Assembly: GCA_019914995.1 (NCBI GenBank)
Contig: CM034143.1
Location: forward strand, 1,924,501-1,988,500
Reading direction: 5' to 3'
DNA length: 64,000 bases
Origin: Acanthochlamys bracteata
Lineage: Eukaryota; Streptophyta; Magnoliopsida; Pandanales; Velloziaceae
Part shown: one piece after another, positions 21,082 to 35,160 of the stretch
Numbering within the stretch: the first letter of the stretch is position 1
How the letters are laid out: the number at the start of each line of letters is the position of its first letter
The notes under the pieces: generated by a model
What the model saw: the letters and a program-made list of their open reading frames with translations, nothing else
Told to the model about the DNA's origin: nothing
Database searches by the model: none
Translations under genes and position numbers: made by a program

Positions 21082-24000
21082 TGATCCCACAATCAGTTAA
21101 CCAACATGGCAAACAGGTTAGTCTCTGCCGTTCTTTTTAGACAATTTAATCAGTTGCTGTGGTTAATTTGGTTTTATCAACCTTTTAAACCAGCACATGT
21201 TAACTTAGCTTAAGGTCATATGAGAAGTATATACTGACAGTGACAGAATTAACAGTAGACAATTAATGAAAGATTAAGATGGTGGTTAGCTGCACTGTAA
21301 ATTAGTTGTATATAATTAGGTAGTATAGTCTCAGACAATGATCTGGGCTTAGAGTGATATGGTGGACATGAACATAACAGTTAACTGTCATCGTAGATAT
21401 GGTCCTAGAGTTGCTGACGTCATATTTGTTTCTGTATTGAAGATTAGAGTGTAGTTGTCCTAGAAAGAGTGGGAAAATAGATATTTACAGCACGCATGTA
21501 TATAGTTAAAGGCAAATTTTTAGTTCACTGTAGATGTATTGCCTTGAACTTATAATTCAGGTAGGCATTTTCTTTTGTTTTGGCAATATTGATGTAGGTA
21601 TCATATTACTAGCTTTGCTCAATAAGCAGGATATTGAAAACTTCTTAACAACCACGCTAGGATCATGCTTGCAGCTTTAGTTATTGAGGTGCCAGAAGTG
21701 ACATAGTTTGGGGTAACTAAAGATGTATAGACACCTCCAGGACAAGTGCTACTCTTACGTATTTAGCTCATCGTGATGCCTGATGTTACATCTAATGATT
21801 TTGCAATTTTTTTAGGCAAATTGGGGGATACTTAGATATAGCTTATAAGAATTAGATTCCAGTATAAACAGTTCATTGATAATTAGTATCTAGGCAGATC
21901 TGATACTACCATAGTCCGAAGATCTTTTCTTTTTATAGTGCATGACGAGCGTAGCTGATCAGCATTTTCATTTTAGGTCCTTTTGAGTAGCTTTTGTTTT
22001 TGGTTATTTTCCTGTGGTTTATGATTTGAAAATCTCTAGTCTTAGTTGTGTATGATCCTGCTGCTACTTATTTGTATATGCCCTTGAAGTGGTTCAAACG
22101 ATGTCTGTGATAGACCAACTGTCTATTCATATTATGATATTAACTATCTAAGAAGAAGACACCTGTCTAAAAGTATGTATATACCCTTCATTACTTGTAC
22201 AATGTCATAATGGACTATTCAGTCTTTAGTAGTTTTTGAGTATTAGGTTCACTATGATGCATTTGCTGAGAGCAAAGGATAACACCAAACAACACTTGCG
22301 TTCTGTTATGTCTGAGGTAATGATGCTAAAAGCAAGGCATGGTATCTGAATCTGAACTGGTTTCATATTGTCATTTGAGATAGACTTTTGCGCAGATGGT
22401 CACTCTTAGAAGAAATCATTTCACCTACAAATGAACAACTTCATGGATGAAAGTAATGTCTTAGTAGGTTCAACCTAGCAAAAATAATCATTTATACTTG
22501 AGACTCATCATCAAATCCGTTCTCCAATGCCTAGATTCTCTGATTGTGTTTCGTTTACCCTGTGGCGGTTAGAAGTTAAACCCTCCCTTGCTAATTCAGT
22601 AATTCTATTGAAGCAGTGAAGGATATTTGAAGTCTCCAATGCATAACGGTTTCCATCAACTCTTTCCATAAACAAAGCAGCTGATTTGTTAATCCCAGGA
22701 AAAAAAATGTGATGGTGATAATTGCAAAAACACATGGCAATTTGCTAAATCTAAACTTGGATGTGTAATGCGGAATCATCTTCTCCCAATTTCCTCCTGC
22801 GCAGGGGCAAATTTGAAAGAAGACGCAAGCATTAGATGGTTTGTCCGAGTTACGTGCTGCAGGAATTCAGTCAGTGTTCCCTGCACTTAATCTATGCAGT
22901 ATGAAAAGCAGTACTTCGTTAAAATTAAAGTCAATATATAGTTTTCTTCTCCAAATGAAATTCAAGAATTCAGGATAAATCGAAATGCACGTGTTCAAGG
23001 ATAATTAGTCCATAGGTAAGTCATAATGTATTCTTTTTCTGATGATTGATTTCAAACGGACTGAAGTGCTGTTTGCTTTATTTAAAAAAATAGAGTAATT
23101 CATCCTGTCGTGGTCTCGAAAGTATTTCACAGAATACGGTTTTTCTTCCAATTTCAAAACGAGTAGTGATTTTATTTCCAGAGAACATGCATCAGCAACA
23201 CTGACCAGGTACGTTCTGTCTGATTTCTTTTTGTATCTGTATGCAGAGTTAAGTGAAATTCTCAGTTTAACTAAACGCGAAAGTCTGTTTCCTTTAGCTG
23301 GTCTACTTAGTTTGAGTTTGCCCACTTCTATCTGAGTACGCCCTACAGAAATGGAAAACCACAAGCTGATAACTTCGTTTCCAGTTGTTTTGCTGTATCA
23401 GTAAATTGTTGGAAGCAAAATAAACACGAACACCCCGTAAGTATAACAAACGAGAAACTAGTTAAAGTCCTTGCCCGTACCAAATAAAAAGCCCAGAGCT
23501 TTTCTTACTTTTCTTTGTTGCATTGATAACCATTACCTGGTCAATTTTTAAGGCAAATTAATGCTAACGGGTTTTACTACCATTTCCTGCAACAAACCCT
23601 CCATCAGCTAGCAACATTGGCGCTGTCCAGTATTCGAAATGCTTTTGCAGCACACTGCTACGCTAATGATATGTAACACTTTTGGACTTCCAGTGTCTGC
23701 ATCAGGCCAATTTCTGCTATGCCATTTTATGCTTTTGCATTTCAGATCAATGGCACAGATAATGTAAAGGGATAGTTTCTAGAAATCGTACTTAACTTCA
23801 GATGAGTAGTTCAGCTCCGTTTACTTACTGTTTTATGTAGATAAAATCAGCAGAGAGTGAAGTGAGGGTCTTATTATTAAGCAGCTCTTTTAGATCCTGC
23901 CTAAGATTGAACAGTTTCCATATATTCGTCAATCTAGAAAAATAGAAATAATTGACTGCTTAATCTTAGTTGTTATCATGTTTGTAGGTCAATCTGGTTG

Positions 24001-24470
24001 GACGATACCATGAAGGCTACGCGCCGAGAAAGATCGTAGATCAGTTTGCCGTTTGCATGTATCGACGGATCGTTGCTTTTTCTTCTACTTCTCTCTCTAT
24101 CTCTGTTTATGCTAGAAATGATCTGCCTGCTGTGTTAAGTGGTTGGTGCTCTTTAGCTTTATTATTATTATACAAAAGTCAAATTGTTGCCGAAGCTTGT
24201 AAATGGAAACTAAATGAACTCCTACTTTTAATGGAAATTTGTTTTATCAATCATGTCATGTCAGATGGTTGTGTCTTCTTTAAAAAGAAAACTTAAACAA
24301 TTTCAAAGAAATAAAGAAAAAGGGAAAAAATTTTTCTATGAAGCTCGTAGTGGAGTTTGGTGCTACTTCATTGTTAATGAAGTAGAAATTGTGGATTTTT
24401 CCAAAATTCCCAAACTCTAGATAGTTTAGTTTAGCAGAAAATATCCAAATTTTCCAACCCACAAAAACTA
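21082..24470. other. FPA 3' flank without another supported gene
   Basis: A 5' splice site (GGCAAACAG|GTTAGT at about 21119) just after the FPA stop suggests a spliced 3' UTR. A matching acceptor could be TTTGTAG|GTCAATCTGG near 23988, which would make a long terminal intron. A 119-codon minus-strand open frame (23005-23364) shows no family resemblance and I do not call it a gene. Confidence 0.4.
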
Positions 24471-25700
24471 ATTAGGCCCTGCTACTGCAACTATAAAAGT
24501 GTTTATTTTGATGTTAAATTTATTTTTAAAAAATAAATTTACAAAAATAAATTAAAATTTAAAATATTTAATAAAATTAAGATTTTATTTATTTGTTTTA
24601 AAATATAAATTCTAAATATTTGTTAAAAATTGTTATTTTAAATTATATATATTTTAATTAAGAAATAAGTTTAAAAGTACTAAATTTGGTGAGTTGATAA
24701 ACAAATACTATAATACATGTTGCAGGTATGGCTTCATCATCTATTTCTTTCACGTGATGTCTCTACTTGTTGAAAAGTTCTTCGCCAACTTCTTGTTGAA
24801 CAAGCAATGGTCTATGTTTCATAAATTTAAACATTTTTATAATTCATTCTAGTCATCTTTCTTGAACTTACTTTTAAAAGAAATTATTTTCGTATAAGAC
24901 GGTCTACTTATTTTTATACTCACTTTTTAAAAATGAATAAATTTAAAAATAAAAGTTGAGTTTAACAAAAAATAAACTTTTGTGTTTATTTTATATTAAA
25001 AGTTAGTTTAAATTAAAATTTTATTTTAAAATTTAAAATATGAAATATGAAATAAAATTTTAGACGATAAAATTTTAATTTTATTTATTTATTTATTTTG
25101 AATTAAATTAAAGTAAAATTATTTTTATTTAAAAAAGTGAGTTTGAATTTGAAATAAATACGTATATGGTATAATAATAGTGAACTTTTAGAAGTGCTTA
25201 AGTAATTTTAGAATTTTTTTGAAAACAAATTTATTTTTTTTGTTAAAAAATAATAATTATGCATATAAGATTTATAATTTAGAATTCATCTTTATTTTTC
25301 ATTAGTTTTAAAATACTTAAAAATGTTTATTAAAATATACAAAATTAAAATGAAGTTTTGATAACCGGTAATAAGCACTACAAAATTGGGAAAAGTTAAA
25401 AATTTTCACTGTTCAGTTTGTTAACGTTTATTATTCGGCGGTGCGTCTCATCCTATCTAACCAAGTGATTAATCAAAGGAGTAACCAATATTAGTATATT
25501 ACCATTTGGAAAAGGTTTCTTTATATCAAGGGGTAAACTAGTAAACTTCTATTAGATTATTAAACTCTTTCTTTTCATTAACACTAACAACAAACTGCCT
25601 CAGAAACAAATTAATAACAGTAGATATTAATAATAGTAATAATAACAACCATTTAAGAACCACCTTGTCTTTCTCTCACTGTTTGTTCCTCTGCCTTCTC
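24471..25700. other. Very AT-rich stretch with degenerate MITEs before the bZIP gene
   Basis: The region is dominated by A/T runs. 24476-24728 may be a MITE: its left end (CTGCAACTATAAAAGTGTTT) and right end (AACAAATACTATAATACATG) pair imperfectly. Further AT-rich blocks at 24860-25390 look like related remnants. The 5' leader of the downstream gene carries a (CT)n tract at about 25697-25713. Confidence 0.4.
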
Positions 25701-25734
25701 TCTCTCTCTCTCTCATCTCTTCTGCTAATTAACA

Positions 25735-28700
25735 ATGTCAAGCTCCACCGGCAGCGACCGTGGCGGCGGCGGACAAGATGAACAACAGCAGAAACCACGT
25801 GAAGAATCGTCATCATCATCAACATCCTTGTTGAAGAACGAGATCAGCGACATGCTTGACTACCCATCCCGAAACACTCTCGGTCACCGCCGCGCTCACT
25901 CAGAAATCATCATCCCTAACGATGACGATCTTCTCCTCCCTGACGATCTCGACGATGATCTACTTTCTTCTCTCTACCTCCTAGATGAAATCCCCACCGG
26001 CGCTACCGTTGATGAAATCTCTTCTCCTTCTTCTCCCCTTTCAGCTTCCAATGCCTTTATGATGACGTCAGCGTCTACGTCTTCATCTGTGGTGCTCTCG
26101 GTGGATGGGGAGGGAGAGAAAGTGCGGCCGCCCAGGCACCAGCATAGTCAGTCGATGGACGGCTCGGTTTCGCCGTTGTTGGCTTCGACAAGCGGCGGCG
26201 GTAGCGGAGGAGGAGGAGATGGAAGGCACCAGTCTGTGGCGGAGGCTAAGAAGGAGATGTCGTCCGCGAAGCTTGCCGACCTTGCTCTTGTTGATCCTAA
26301 GCGGGCTAAGAGGTTCGTTTTTTATTTGATCTTTCACTTTGTGTTATCTGTTTTTTATTTTATTTGATCTTGTACGCTTTCTTTGTTTCCAAAGTAAGTC
26401 ATGTCTTATAGCTTTTATTTGAGGTAATTCTTTTGCTGTTGCTGCTGCTTTGTTGTTGTTGTATGGCTGTTGGAGGTAGTGTTAAGCAACTGATAGGAGA
26501 AAGAGCAATTTAGATTTTCTTTATTTTCCTTGTCTGGATCTCTAATAGAAATTTATTTGGCTTTGATTATCAGTTCAGATAATGGGGCTAGTTCGCAGCG
26601 TGGGTTTTAGTACTGTGAAATTCATAATCACTAGGTTTTGCATGTTAACAGTACTTGTGCTGCTGGATTTGACTTGAACTTCTGGGAAAGCTTACTCAAG
26701 TATAGCTCCAAACAAGTGGTTCTCTTGGATAGATGTCTACGGCTCATTGTATGACTTTCTAGAGCAGTATGGTTGCGTTATTGATGGGTTATGTTAAGGC
26801 CTTAGGCGAATATGTATTTTCTAATTTGCTATACCTTTGTCATGGAATAGATAGGAATGGTACTGTGTAATACCTAATGATCTCTTTGCGTGCTTCTCTC
26901 TAATTCATATGGTTGCAATCTAGCACTGAATCTATCCAGTATGCATTGTCTATACAAATATATCCAATATATATAGTAACGCATAGTATGATGTAAAATC
27001 TAGCTATGAGCTTTGGTCCCATAGTATCAGGAACCTGGTTATAATTATGTGAGACACATGAGTGGCCAAACAAATTGCAAGGTTTTGTGGAGCCCACAAA
27101 CTTTTATCTGTTTATATAAAAATCTGTGGTGAATTTACAAGGCATTAGTTTATTTACCTGTATAGGAGTTCAGTTGTAACTGCGTGGGAGATGACACCAA
27201 GATATGGGATTAAAATTTGTTCAATGCTTGCATGCTATTACCACCTAGTTCATATACTCTCGTGTGCATTGTCTGTTATTTTCCGAAACTGTACTTCATC
27301 TGCCTAATATGCATCAAGTAAATAAACAACAAGACTAGTGGCTTGAATGCTAGCATATGGATCAATTTCTTATTGAGATAGGTCTAACACAGATTTTTCC
27401 AGAAAGTTAAACTCTGGAAGGTATCCCTAAATCGCATGCTTAATCTAGTAGTGATATACAAGACTGCAATATAGATAGAAACATACAAATAGGATCATTT
27501 TGGTGGTTGTTCTTACTCTTACAGTAGTTTTAATTTGAGCATGATGGTGAGCTTGCATACATGTTGCATCATCTACTGGAATGCTGTTGCCGAAGATGGA
27601 AAATACTGGCATGGAGTTGTCTGCTTGATAACCTAAGTCTTGCTTTAAAGCTGCCATAATGCATCTAAAGACTGTAGTTTACTGCTAATATACCTGTCTA
27701 ATGCATAGATAGACTTTAAGGTGCAGTCAACTTTGTCATGCTGTATGCTGAGAAATGAAGCATACTTCATTTTCACTTATTCGTTATCTGTTTGTGTGAT
27801 TCCCTGTTATATATGTTGATATTGTTTAAGTAAATGTTTTGTATCAAGGATTTGATATGTGTCTTACTGTGGTCTAAAATTGCTTAGGACCTAACCCATG
27901 CACCAGAAAGTTACAATTGTGATTGTGAGCTTGATGATGTTGTCTAACATTTTTATTCTTTTAAATATAAAATTTTTATTGTCATTCATGCGGGTCAGGA
28001 AAGACAAGGCAGTCCAACTTTCTTAATAGCACATCAGCAATTTTAGCTTAATTTGTCTCTATACTTTTGTGTGAAATATGCCTGATGAAATTTGCCCTGC
28101 AATAGACATCCCCCTTACATTTTGTGCAAATGCTCTACTTCCATTTTTTTATCTACTGTCTCTTGCATTGGCTACAGGGTTTGGGCAAATCGACAGTCAG
28201 CTGCCAGGTCAAAAGAAAGGAAAATGCGATACATTCAAGAGCTGGAAAGGAGAGTTCAAACCCTGCAATCAGAATCAACAACTTTACACAGTCAACTGGT
28301 CTTGTTACAGGTATGCCTTCTCAATTCCCTATGTGTTGAGAATTGGCTTGTTTAAATACATGTTGCCTAATAAGATTCTGTTTAGCGTGCTGCAGTTTAC
28401 TTAAAATACTTGTCGACATGCTGTTACTCCTGTTTTTCTTCATCTATAATCTAATTGTATGAATTAAAATTTTGTCAAGAGAAGCAACTTGGAGATACTG
28501 ATCCACTAAGACTGATACTTGGAGATTCGTGATAGAAAGACAGCTAGCTAGGTGCCATACCGGCCATTTCATCATCCCCATATCTCATTCATCATTCTCA
28601 ATTTACCAAAATGCTTCTGCTAGGTCCATTTATAATTCCTTATTTCATTCTGGTTCTTAGGTCTTTAGTGGAATCGGCTATATCAACACTCTTGTACTTA

Positions 28701-29865
28701 TTTTTGGCGCATTGGATCCTTTGCCCATATTCTGGGGAAAGACATCGAGCTGTATCAACCTAAATCAAGTGTGTATAGGACCCCTGTTGTCAACCATTCT
28801 TCATCAAGTTACCAAAAGTGTAGAGATTGTCTTAGTTCCTTGGAAAGCTCACTAAATATGGAATTGCAAAGCACCTATTATATAACTGTAGATGGAACTG
28901 TTTTCTATATAACTTTGACTCTTCTTTGTTTGGCTGGCGAGCCAGAAATCGTGAAGAGGTCTTATTATGGAATGTGGCCTCTGATTTATTAGAAAGAACA
29001 TTCCTGAATTAAAGAGAGAATTTCATGAAGCTCTTCTGATAAACTTTTTTTTCCCTTCCTTTTAGATTGTTCTTTTGCGTTATGTATCTCTGTAGCCAAT
29101 CATATGCTGCTCATTGTAAAAGAAACCAACATTATGATTATGAGTTATTAAAGCGAATTTGCTTTGAATATGCCAACTTGTACAAAGTGATTTCTCATTC
29201 CTTACCTCTGGCAATAGTGCATGGACTGCTTGCATGGTATTTTGATCAAACTTGCTGGTGTATTCAATACTTGTAGATAATTAAGTTTTTATTATGTTGA
29301 CAGAGAGATACAAATGGTCTGACTGCTGAAAATAGTGAACTGAAGCTGAGGCTGCACTCAATGGAACAGCAGGTCCATCTGCAAGATGGTGAGTCCTTTA
29401 TACCTTTTTGTTTCTCTCTTTTATCATCGTTTTATATTCAAGTTCTAGTTTCTCCTCTGCCATCTTACAATGTTTATTCATATTTTTCTTCGTCCAGCTT
29501 TAAATGATTCTCTGAGGGAGGAGGTTCAGCAGCTGAAGATAGCAACCGGCCAGTTAGGAGCGAGCCAAGTATTTTCAAACGGTGGACAGATGATGAATCA
29601 TGGCCCTTCACATTTTGGAAGCACTCAGCAATTGCCCCCCCATAACCAGGCAGCAATGCAGTCACTCATGGCAGCCCAACAACTCCAGCAGCTCCAGATA
29701 AATTCTGCATATCAACAGCAGCTACATCCACATCGCAATCACTTCCACAATCCGCATCAACACCAGCAACAGCATCAGCACCAACCACCTGCTGACTTGA
29801 AAATGAAAGGGATCATGGGTTCCCACAAACAGGGTATGGGCCCATCAGATACAAATAACACTTGA
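25735..29865 (+). CDS. Group I bZIP transcription factor (PosF21/RF2a/VIP1-like)
   Basis: Four exons: 25735-26312, 28178-28310, 29304-29388 and 29498-29865, giving 387 residues. The first intron splits an Arg codon inside the basic region. The basic region reads [20 protein letters not shown] with Asn197 followed eight residues later by Lys205. This N-x7-K form, instead of the usual Arg, marks plant group I bZIPs. A leucine zipper follows ([14 protein letters not shown] and [18 protein letters not shown]). The N-terminal part has the group motif GHRRAHSE (about 50-57), an acidic Asp/Leu stretch and HSQSMDG (about 136). The C-terminus is Gln/His-rich. Relatives regulate vascular development, gibberellin or osmosensory responses and are held in the cytosol by 14-3-3 proteins. 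I cannot assign the exact orthologue. Confidence 0.9.
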
Positions 29866-31049
29866 AAAGATTGAAGGATAATAGGTCAATAGCATACTCG
29901 TCTCTCATCTGTTTTGTAGTGGCCATGTAAGTTGCAGCAAGGCTTTTTGATCTAGTGACGGTTTAGTATTGTATTTTGTTTAGACATAGGGATTAAGGTG
30001 ATCATGTTAGGTTTGAAGTGAAAAACATGTGTTCCTGTTGGAAGTAGAACCATATATGAGAGTTACGTTAGGACGTGGAAGTTTTGAAAGGCTTTACTGC
30101 AAGAGTATTGGTTTATTCATTCATTGATCACTTGACTCATCTCCTGATATCACACTCATGACAAATCTAGTTGCATCTATGTCTTACATAGATAACAGAG
30201 ACATCTCCGTTAAATTTTCAAAGTAGGAATATGCTATTCATCATGGCCATTTTGAACAACCCAGAGCAAGATTCGATATTAAATTACTTTTGGGCGATTG
30301 TTTCCAATTTTGTGTTTTCAAGATGCCCTATTTTTTCATCAGGTTCTACTACGACAACTTAGAAAGCAAGGTATTTTGCCATTTATGTAATAGGTACAGC
30401 ACTAGTGCATCAGTTTATGGTGCAGGCTATGCCAGAGTTTCTTTCACTGATGATATGTTTAGGTACAGCACTCTTGTAGTGTAAAAGATTCTGCAAAACC
30501 AGCACTCAGAATGTATTCATCTTAGTTGTCAGATACTTTGCAGGTAAACCAGAAAACAATTTTTCAATATTAGGAGAAAATAGATGATCAATTTTTCCAC
30601 CAACGGAATCAAAGACCAGATGAAGTATTTCACTGTTGGAGCAGCTGCATTCAAAACAGTCTCCTCGGCTACAGCAGAATTAATTTGTCTTCGTCTCATG
30701 CAGACATGGGGGAATTTGCTCCAATATAAGAAAGTTTCCACAGAGAACAAAATGCTTCCCCAGAAATCCAGAATACACTAAAGCGAATAAATGAACAGAA
30801 TGCCTGAAGATAGGAAACTGAAAATAATGTAAACTGCCGATGCAGATATCTTTCAAACCTTATATAGTTTAACACTGCTTATGGCCTCCTTCCAGAGATG
30901 CTTAAGAATCAACTAAATATGGAGCGGGGAAAGCACCATGAAATTCAAAATATTGAGCAATGCCACAAAGCAGGAACCTCCATACAAATATACAAAGCCA
31001 GATGAGACTCATGGTTCAAAAAGCTAAGAATCAAAGACTAAACAAGTTA
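29866..31049. other. bZIP 3' flank, no supported gene
   Basis: The 3' UTR of the bZIP gene probably occupies the first few hundred bases. Open frames near 30290-30790 are short, overlap on both strands and show no recognisable domain. Confidence 0.4.
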
Positions 31050-31326
31050 GGACGTGTTTCAAATATTCGTAACTGAGCTTCAGAAAATAAAATGTAGAGC
31101 TTTTTGAAAAATAAAGTGGAGTATTTATGTTTCAATAGTCTTTAAAAGTGTGTTGAAAATTGAAAGATATAATTGTATTAGAAAATGTGTAAATAAAAAA
31201 ATTGGAATTAGAATTCCACATATGAAAGTGTAGTTCTGAGTTTTTTGTGTAATTGAAACATATAAACTGTTCGGAATTCAAAATCTGACAGGAGAAAGTG
31301 ATATTACCGGCGTTTGAAACACGCTC
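31050..31326. mobile_element. 277-bp MITE with GGACGTGTTTCAAA termini and TTA duplication
   Basis: The left end GGACGTGTTTCAAAT and right end CGTTTGAAACACGCTC are inverted repeats. TTA flanks both sides (31047-31049 and 31327-31329), the TWA-type duplication of Harbinger/Tourist elements. The interior is non-coding. The shorter element at about 56922-57072 has the same GTGTTT-AATT termini and seems to be a relative. Confidence 0.75.
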
Positions 31327-31329
31327 TTA

Positions 31330-33172
31330 ATGTAGTGAAGTGAATCAGGAATGCAGTTGCAACTTAAATTGTGGTCTGTACCGTTCTCCTTCCTCCAAAA
31401 TTAGGAACTGTGGATGTCTCACTGGGTGATAAGATGGGTAACACTCTATGGCTTGCTATTGCAAATGTAATTTGTGAACACCATAATTCATGCATTTAAT
31501 AAAACATCCTTGTATGTGAATCCTGAAATTCTGATACATTATTCTATCAGAATTTCTGCACACCCAATGCCTCAAATTAATAAGTTCTGAGCATAGCTGT
31601 TTTTCTTTTTTGCCATATTGGCATGATCAATCACAGGGACTGAACAGCATTTTCCTTCTTCAATTAGACATATCTCAGACAGCCCAGTCAAAGTGTACAA
31701 AACACTTCATAAAGTTTCACATTAAAATACTTCAAACTCTACAACCGAGTTCGACTAGAATTACAAAATTGCGGTATTGCCAACTCCGTCCTTACATTTC
31801 TTCAACAACGCCATTAGGACTTAGGGTACCAGAATATTCTGCAGTTCAAAGGAGGGCCATAATAATCTCCAATCACAAAAGAAAATTTTCAAATCTCAGT
31901 TCCAGTTCGGAATCTAGTTCTCCAAAACAAAAGTATCTTGTATCTTGTAGAGTATGAAGTCCTCAACAAACTGAATATCTAGCTAAAACCTTTTCGCATT
32001 GAATTCTCTGTTGTATTACCGTAACACATTAAGCATGCAGTATCTGATAATCAATATTGCACATAATGCAACCACACTGATTAGATCAATGCAACGACAT
32101 GATGAATTGCCCAAGTAATTACTAAACCCTACAGAGAGGAACCCCAAAATTGAACCAGAGTGCCATATAGGTCTTGAATTGTGATCTAAAGTCCAACTTC
32201 GAGAATTAGCTCTCCCTCATAAACTTGTTTCAGGAGCAATAATAAAAATGTTTGTCTTCGTGGATTGTCATAGAGCAACTACATACACCTTAGTTTGATG
32301 TGAGAAACTTATAGAGCTATGCTCAATTCAGGCTCTGAAACACATGCTTAGAGAAAACAGACATTTAGAACTCACACACTTATTGGACATGGCCAAACTG
32401 CTAGTTGGATGAAAGGCACCTAACACTCAATATAGTTTCCAATATCCAACATCCTCCAGACAAAGCAAGAGAGTTGATTTATGTATGAGTCATACAACGC
32501 AAGCTAACTATCAATCATTGAAACAGATTGAAAGAACAAAATATTAATGATCAAAGGAAGCTAAAACATAACAAGGGAAAGAAGAATCTTATAACATGAC
32601 TTTCACTTCAAAAGGGAATAAAAACTTAAGAAGAATCTACATGCCTTTCAATATCATCATACCACATTGGAATAATCTGCTTGACCATCCTTTCGTTAGC
32701 AAGAACTACCCCATCAGGCAATTGATATGCATAAACTTTCCCATCTTATTTTCCACTTATGACAAGCATGATATCTAGACATAGCGAAGGATTGAGAAAT
32801 AGCATGGAGACTTAAACTACCTTATCCTTGAAATATACAGCTTAAATAAAGGAAAAAATACAGCACATCTGAATTTCTTAGACTAAGAAAAACTGCTTTG
32901 TTCAAAAGTTTAGTCATGTAGTTTAGTAAATTTTATACATTTTCAAAGACTAAACAGTAAAAAAATAATAGTAATCTGCTAGCTTACATTCAGTCCCATC
33001 TCAAGTGAGACGTTGCTTAGCATCTCAATCCATGGAAGACTATTAGATATCTTGATATCTACTTGATTATCCCAATACAATGTGCTCTCCCAGTGAATGT
33101 TCTGTGAACCACGTCTGAATGTGCACACGTCAATGCTTTCATTTTATCCTACTAAAATGCCAACTCACTAAG
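31330..33172. other. Stretch between the bZIP and RBL13 genes
   Basis: I see no supported gene. The part next to 33172 is probably the 3' UTR of the minus-strand rhomboid gene. A 115-codon forward frame at 31610-31957 has low-complexity composition and no recognisable motif. Confidence 0.4.
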
Positions 33173-33988
33173 CTATACAAGCTCTGAACCTCTACCAGGA
33201 TGTACATCCATGCTCAGAGTTCTACCATTTCCAGCAGCAGCAAATCCCACAGTAGGCAATGAAGGGTCAGTAACAGGCTCGATCTCAATAAAATTCAACT
33301 CAAGTGCCCCGGTCCTTTTCAAGCTCAACACAAACACAAGAACAATCCAGCCAAGCATTGAAACTGCCCAATAGTTGTTCATCCCATGAATCAAGCCCCA
33401 GCCAATAGCATATCCAACCAAAATTCCAGACAAGTGCCCAAGAAAGCTTGCCTGGGGAACAATTATGGATGTGAAAATCAAGGATTCAAACGGAGCAAAA
33501 CTTATAGGCAATGACAGAACACCAAACAAGTTCAACTTGGACGAAGGCTGCTTGACAGCAAGAATTGTCATCCATCCAAACACGACACACGAGTACCCGA
33601 CTGCTGTGACCCGCCTGAAATACTCTAGCTTAAATCTCTGAATCAACAGATGGTACATTCCCAACACCAAGAATCCGGATAAAACAACAAGTACAAGTGT
33701 GTAATGCAGATAGAATTCAGTACCCAGACCGATATACTGCAACTGCTCAATGATCCCAAGGCTCCATAAAGCACTCATGTTGAAAACTAAGTGAAGAGCA
33801 CTGATATGCGAGAACGCAGATGTTATGATTCTCCAATGATGGCCATCAATGGCTGTCTCGTAACTTAATCCAACTTGTGAGTACCCGATGTTGTTCTTCT
33901 GAATCAAGAACCAGATTGCTGAGCACAAACCTATCATCAAGCTCGTCGCTGGCTTCTCCCAGATCTCCAAAAACAGCGGCTTTCCCAT
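33173..33988 (-). CDS. RBL13: Rhomboid-like protein 13 (intramembrane serine protease family)
   Basis: A single uninterrupted frame of 271 residues, starting [16 protein letters not shown], is collinear with plant RBL13. Several hydrophobic segments lie between about residues 15 and 222. The rhomboid signature residues are visible: HLVFN at 66-70, the active-site serine within VGYSC (Ser133; the common form is GxSG, here followed by Cys), and GHLSGILVG with His185. The protein could therefore be proteolytically active, although plant members of this subgroup are little studied. The C-terminal 45 residues are soluble. The 5' leader lies between 33989 and about 34440, where a 91-codon upstream frame on the same strand is most likely non-coding. 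The gene is on the minus strand, tail-to-tail with the bZIP gene. Confidence 0.92.
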   Translation of the reverse strand: MGKPLFLEIWEKPATSLMIGLCSAIWFLIQKNNIGYSQVGLSYETAIDGHHWRIITSAFSHISALHLVFNMSALWSLGIIEQLQYIGLGTEFYLHYTLVLVVLSGFLVLGMYHLLIQRFKLEYFRRVTAVGYSCVVFGWMTILAVKQPSSKLNLFGVLSLPISFAPFESLIFTSIIVPQASFLGHLSGILVGYAIGWGLIHGMNNYWAVSMLGWIVLVFVLSLKRTGALELNFIEIEPVTDPSLPTVGFAAAGNGRTLSMDVHPGRGSELV

Positions 33989-34556
33989 CGCCGTACTTCT
34001 TGCTATAGATTCAGATTATATTTTATCAACTATTCACAAACTGTAAATTTTCGATACAATCAGAACATGTGTTGACGTAAATCCAAATACTCAAAACTTG
34101 AAAACTTGAATGTTGGAGTGAAAAGCACAATAAATGAATTTAAATCCTGATTGAATTTGATCACAACCTCATGAACATGATTCTGAATCTGAAGCAAAAA
34201 AACAACCCAACTTCGTTTGGAAAATGCGAAATTGGGGAAAGCTTTAATGAAATTATCGCAAAATTGAACGAATGCACGATATCTGCACGATTAGATTGAA
34301 TTGGTAGATGAACAATTGAATTTGGAAAAGAAATTGGGCGAAAATTTTGTTTAGTTTCTGGTGAAAAGAAGTCTTGGTGGGTGTTCCAGTGTTGTCGCGA
34401 GCGTTCGGGACGTAGAGTGCCGCCGACGGCCACCACAAGTGAGTTGGGCTGGATTTGTTATTTAGTCCAATAGGCTTACGCTTTGCCTTTACAGAAAGCC
34501 CAAAAAAAAGGTAAGAAGAAAATACAATCTATTCAACTGTAAATTGTGCCAATTTA

Positions 34557-34795
34557 AGCAATGCTCGATCGTTTGAAAATATCTATGAAATAAAATTTTT
34601 TTTAAATAAATAATATTTTTATTTTTTTATTTTAAAAAAATAAAAATATGTAGTAAAAATATTTCACTACGTAGAATTTTTTTACGTTTTCTAAATTTTT
34701 AAATAATTTTTTTATATATTTATAAAATATATATTAAAAAATATAAAATTAAAAATTAAAAAGTTGTTTATTTGGAACGCAATGTCAAATTGGGC
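34557..34795. mobile_element. Degenerate AT-rich MITE between RBL13 and the 35.2 kb gene
   Basis: The interior is closely collinear with the 260-bp family read in the copy 2 direction (AAAAATATGTAGTAAAAATA, then CACTACGTAGAATTTTTTTA, then a TATATATTTATAAAATATAT block). The termini are eroded (left CGTTTGAAAA, right TTTGGAACGCA) and no target duplication is clear. It lies just upstream of the RBL13 leader. Confidence 0.6.
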
Positions 34796-35092
34796 CTAAG
34801 CTTAAAAATAAAAGTGAGAAGAAAATACGCTCTTCACCAACTAATCAAAGTCAAGTTTAAATTTCCTAATTTAGATCAGTCCAACTGTTAAACTTCAACA
34901 AAAACTACATTGAAAATTTTCAAACAAACACACACAATCATTGCATGGTTGTTCCCAAATCAATGCTAGCAAAACAAAGTATATGATAATAGTTGTTGGA
35001 CTAAAACTAACTAAACAACCACATTTTAGTCTACCAGCTGGTTTGGTAAAACTTTGGTGCAACTAGTCACCAGTCACTAAAACATCTCTCTC

Positions 35093-35100
35093 TATATGTA
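35093..35100 (+). promoter_or_regulatory. Likely TATA box of the small gene at 35161
   Basis: TATATGTA lies about 68 bases before the start codon, after a CTCTCTCT run. The position fits a TATA box with a leader of about 35-40 bases. Confidence 0.45.
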
Positions 35101-35160
35101 CACATGCTTGCAAATTCATTCAAGACTACTTCAAAACTTTTTCTCTTCACTAAGTAACTA

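Noticed and set aside
23005-23364. 119-codon minus-strand open frame
   Set aside because: No start context, domain or plausible splice partners; the sequence lies in the FPA 3' flank and composition looks random.
28078-28404. 108-codon frame overlapping bZIP exon 2
   Set aside because: It is in a different frame from the bZIP basic region and crosses intron sequence on both sides.
31610-31957. 115-codon forward open frame
   Set aside because: Low-complexity Ser/Lys content without recognisable motif, and no promoter or splice evidence.
34161-34436. 91-codon minus-strand frame upstream of RBL13
   Set aside because: It sits where the RBL13 leader is expected and its product is not protein-like; probably 5' UTR or promoter.
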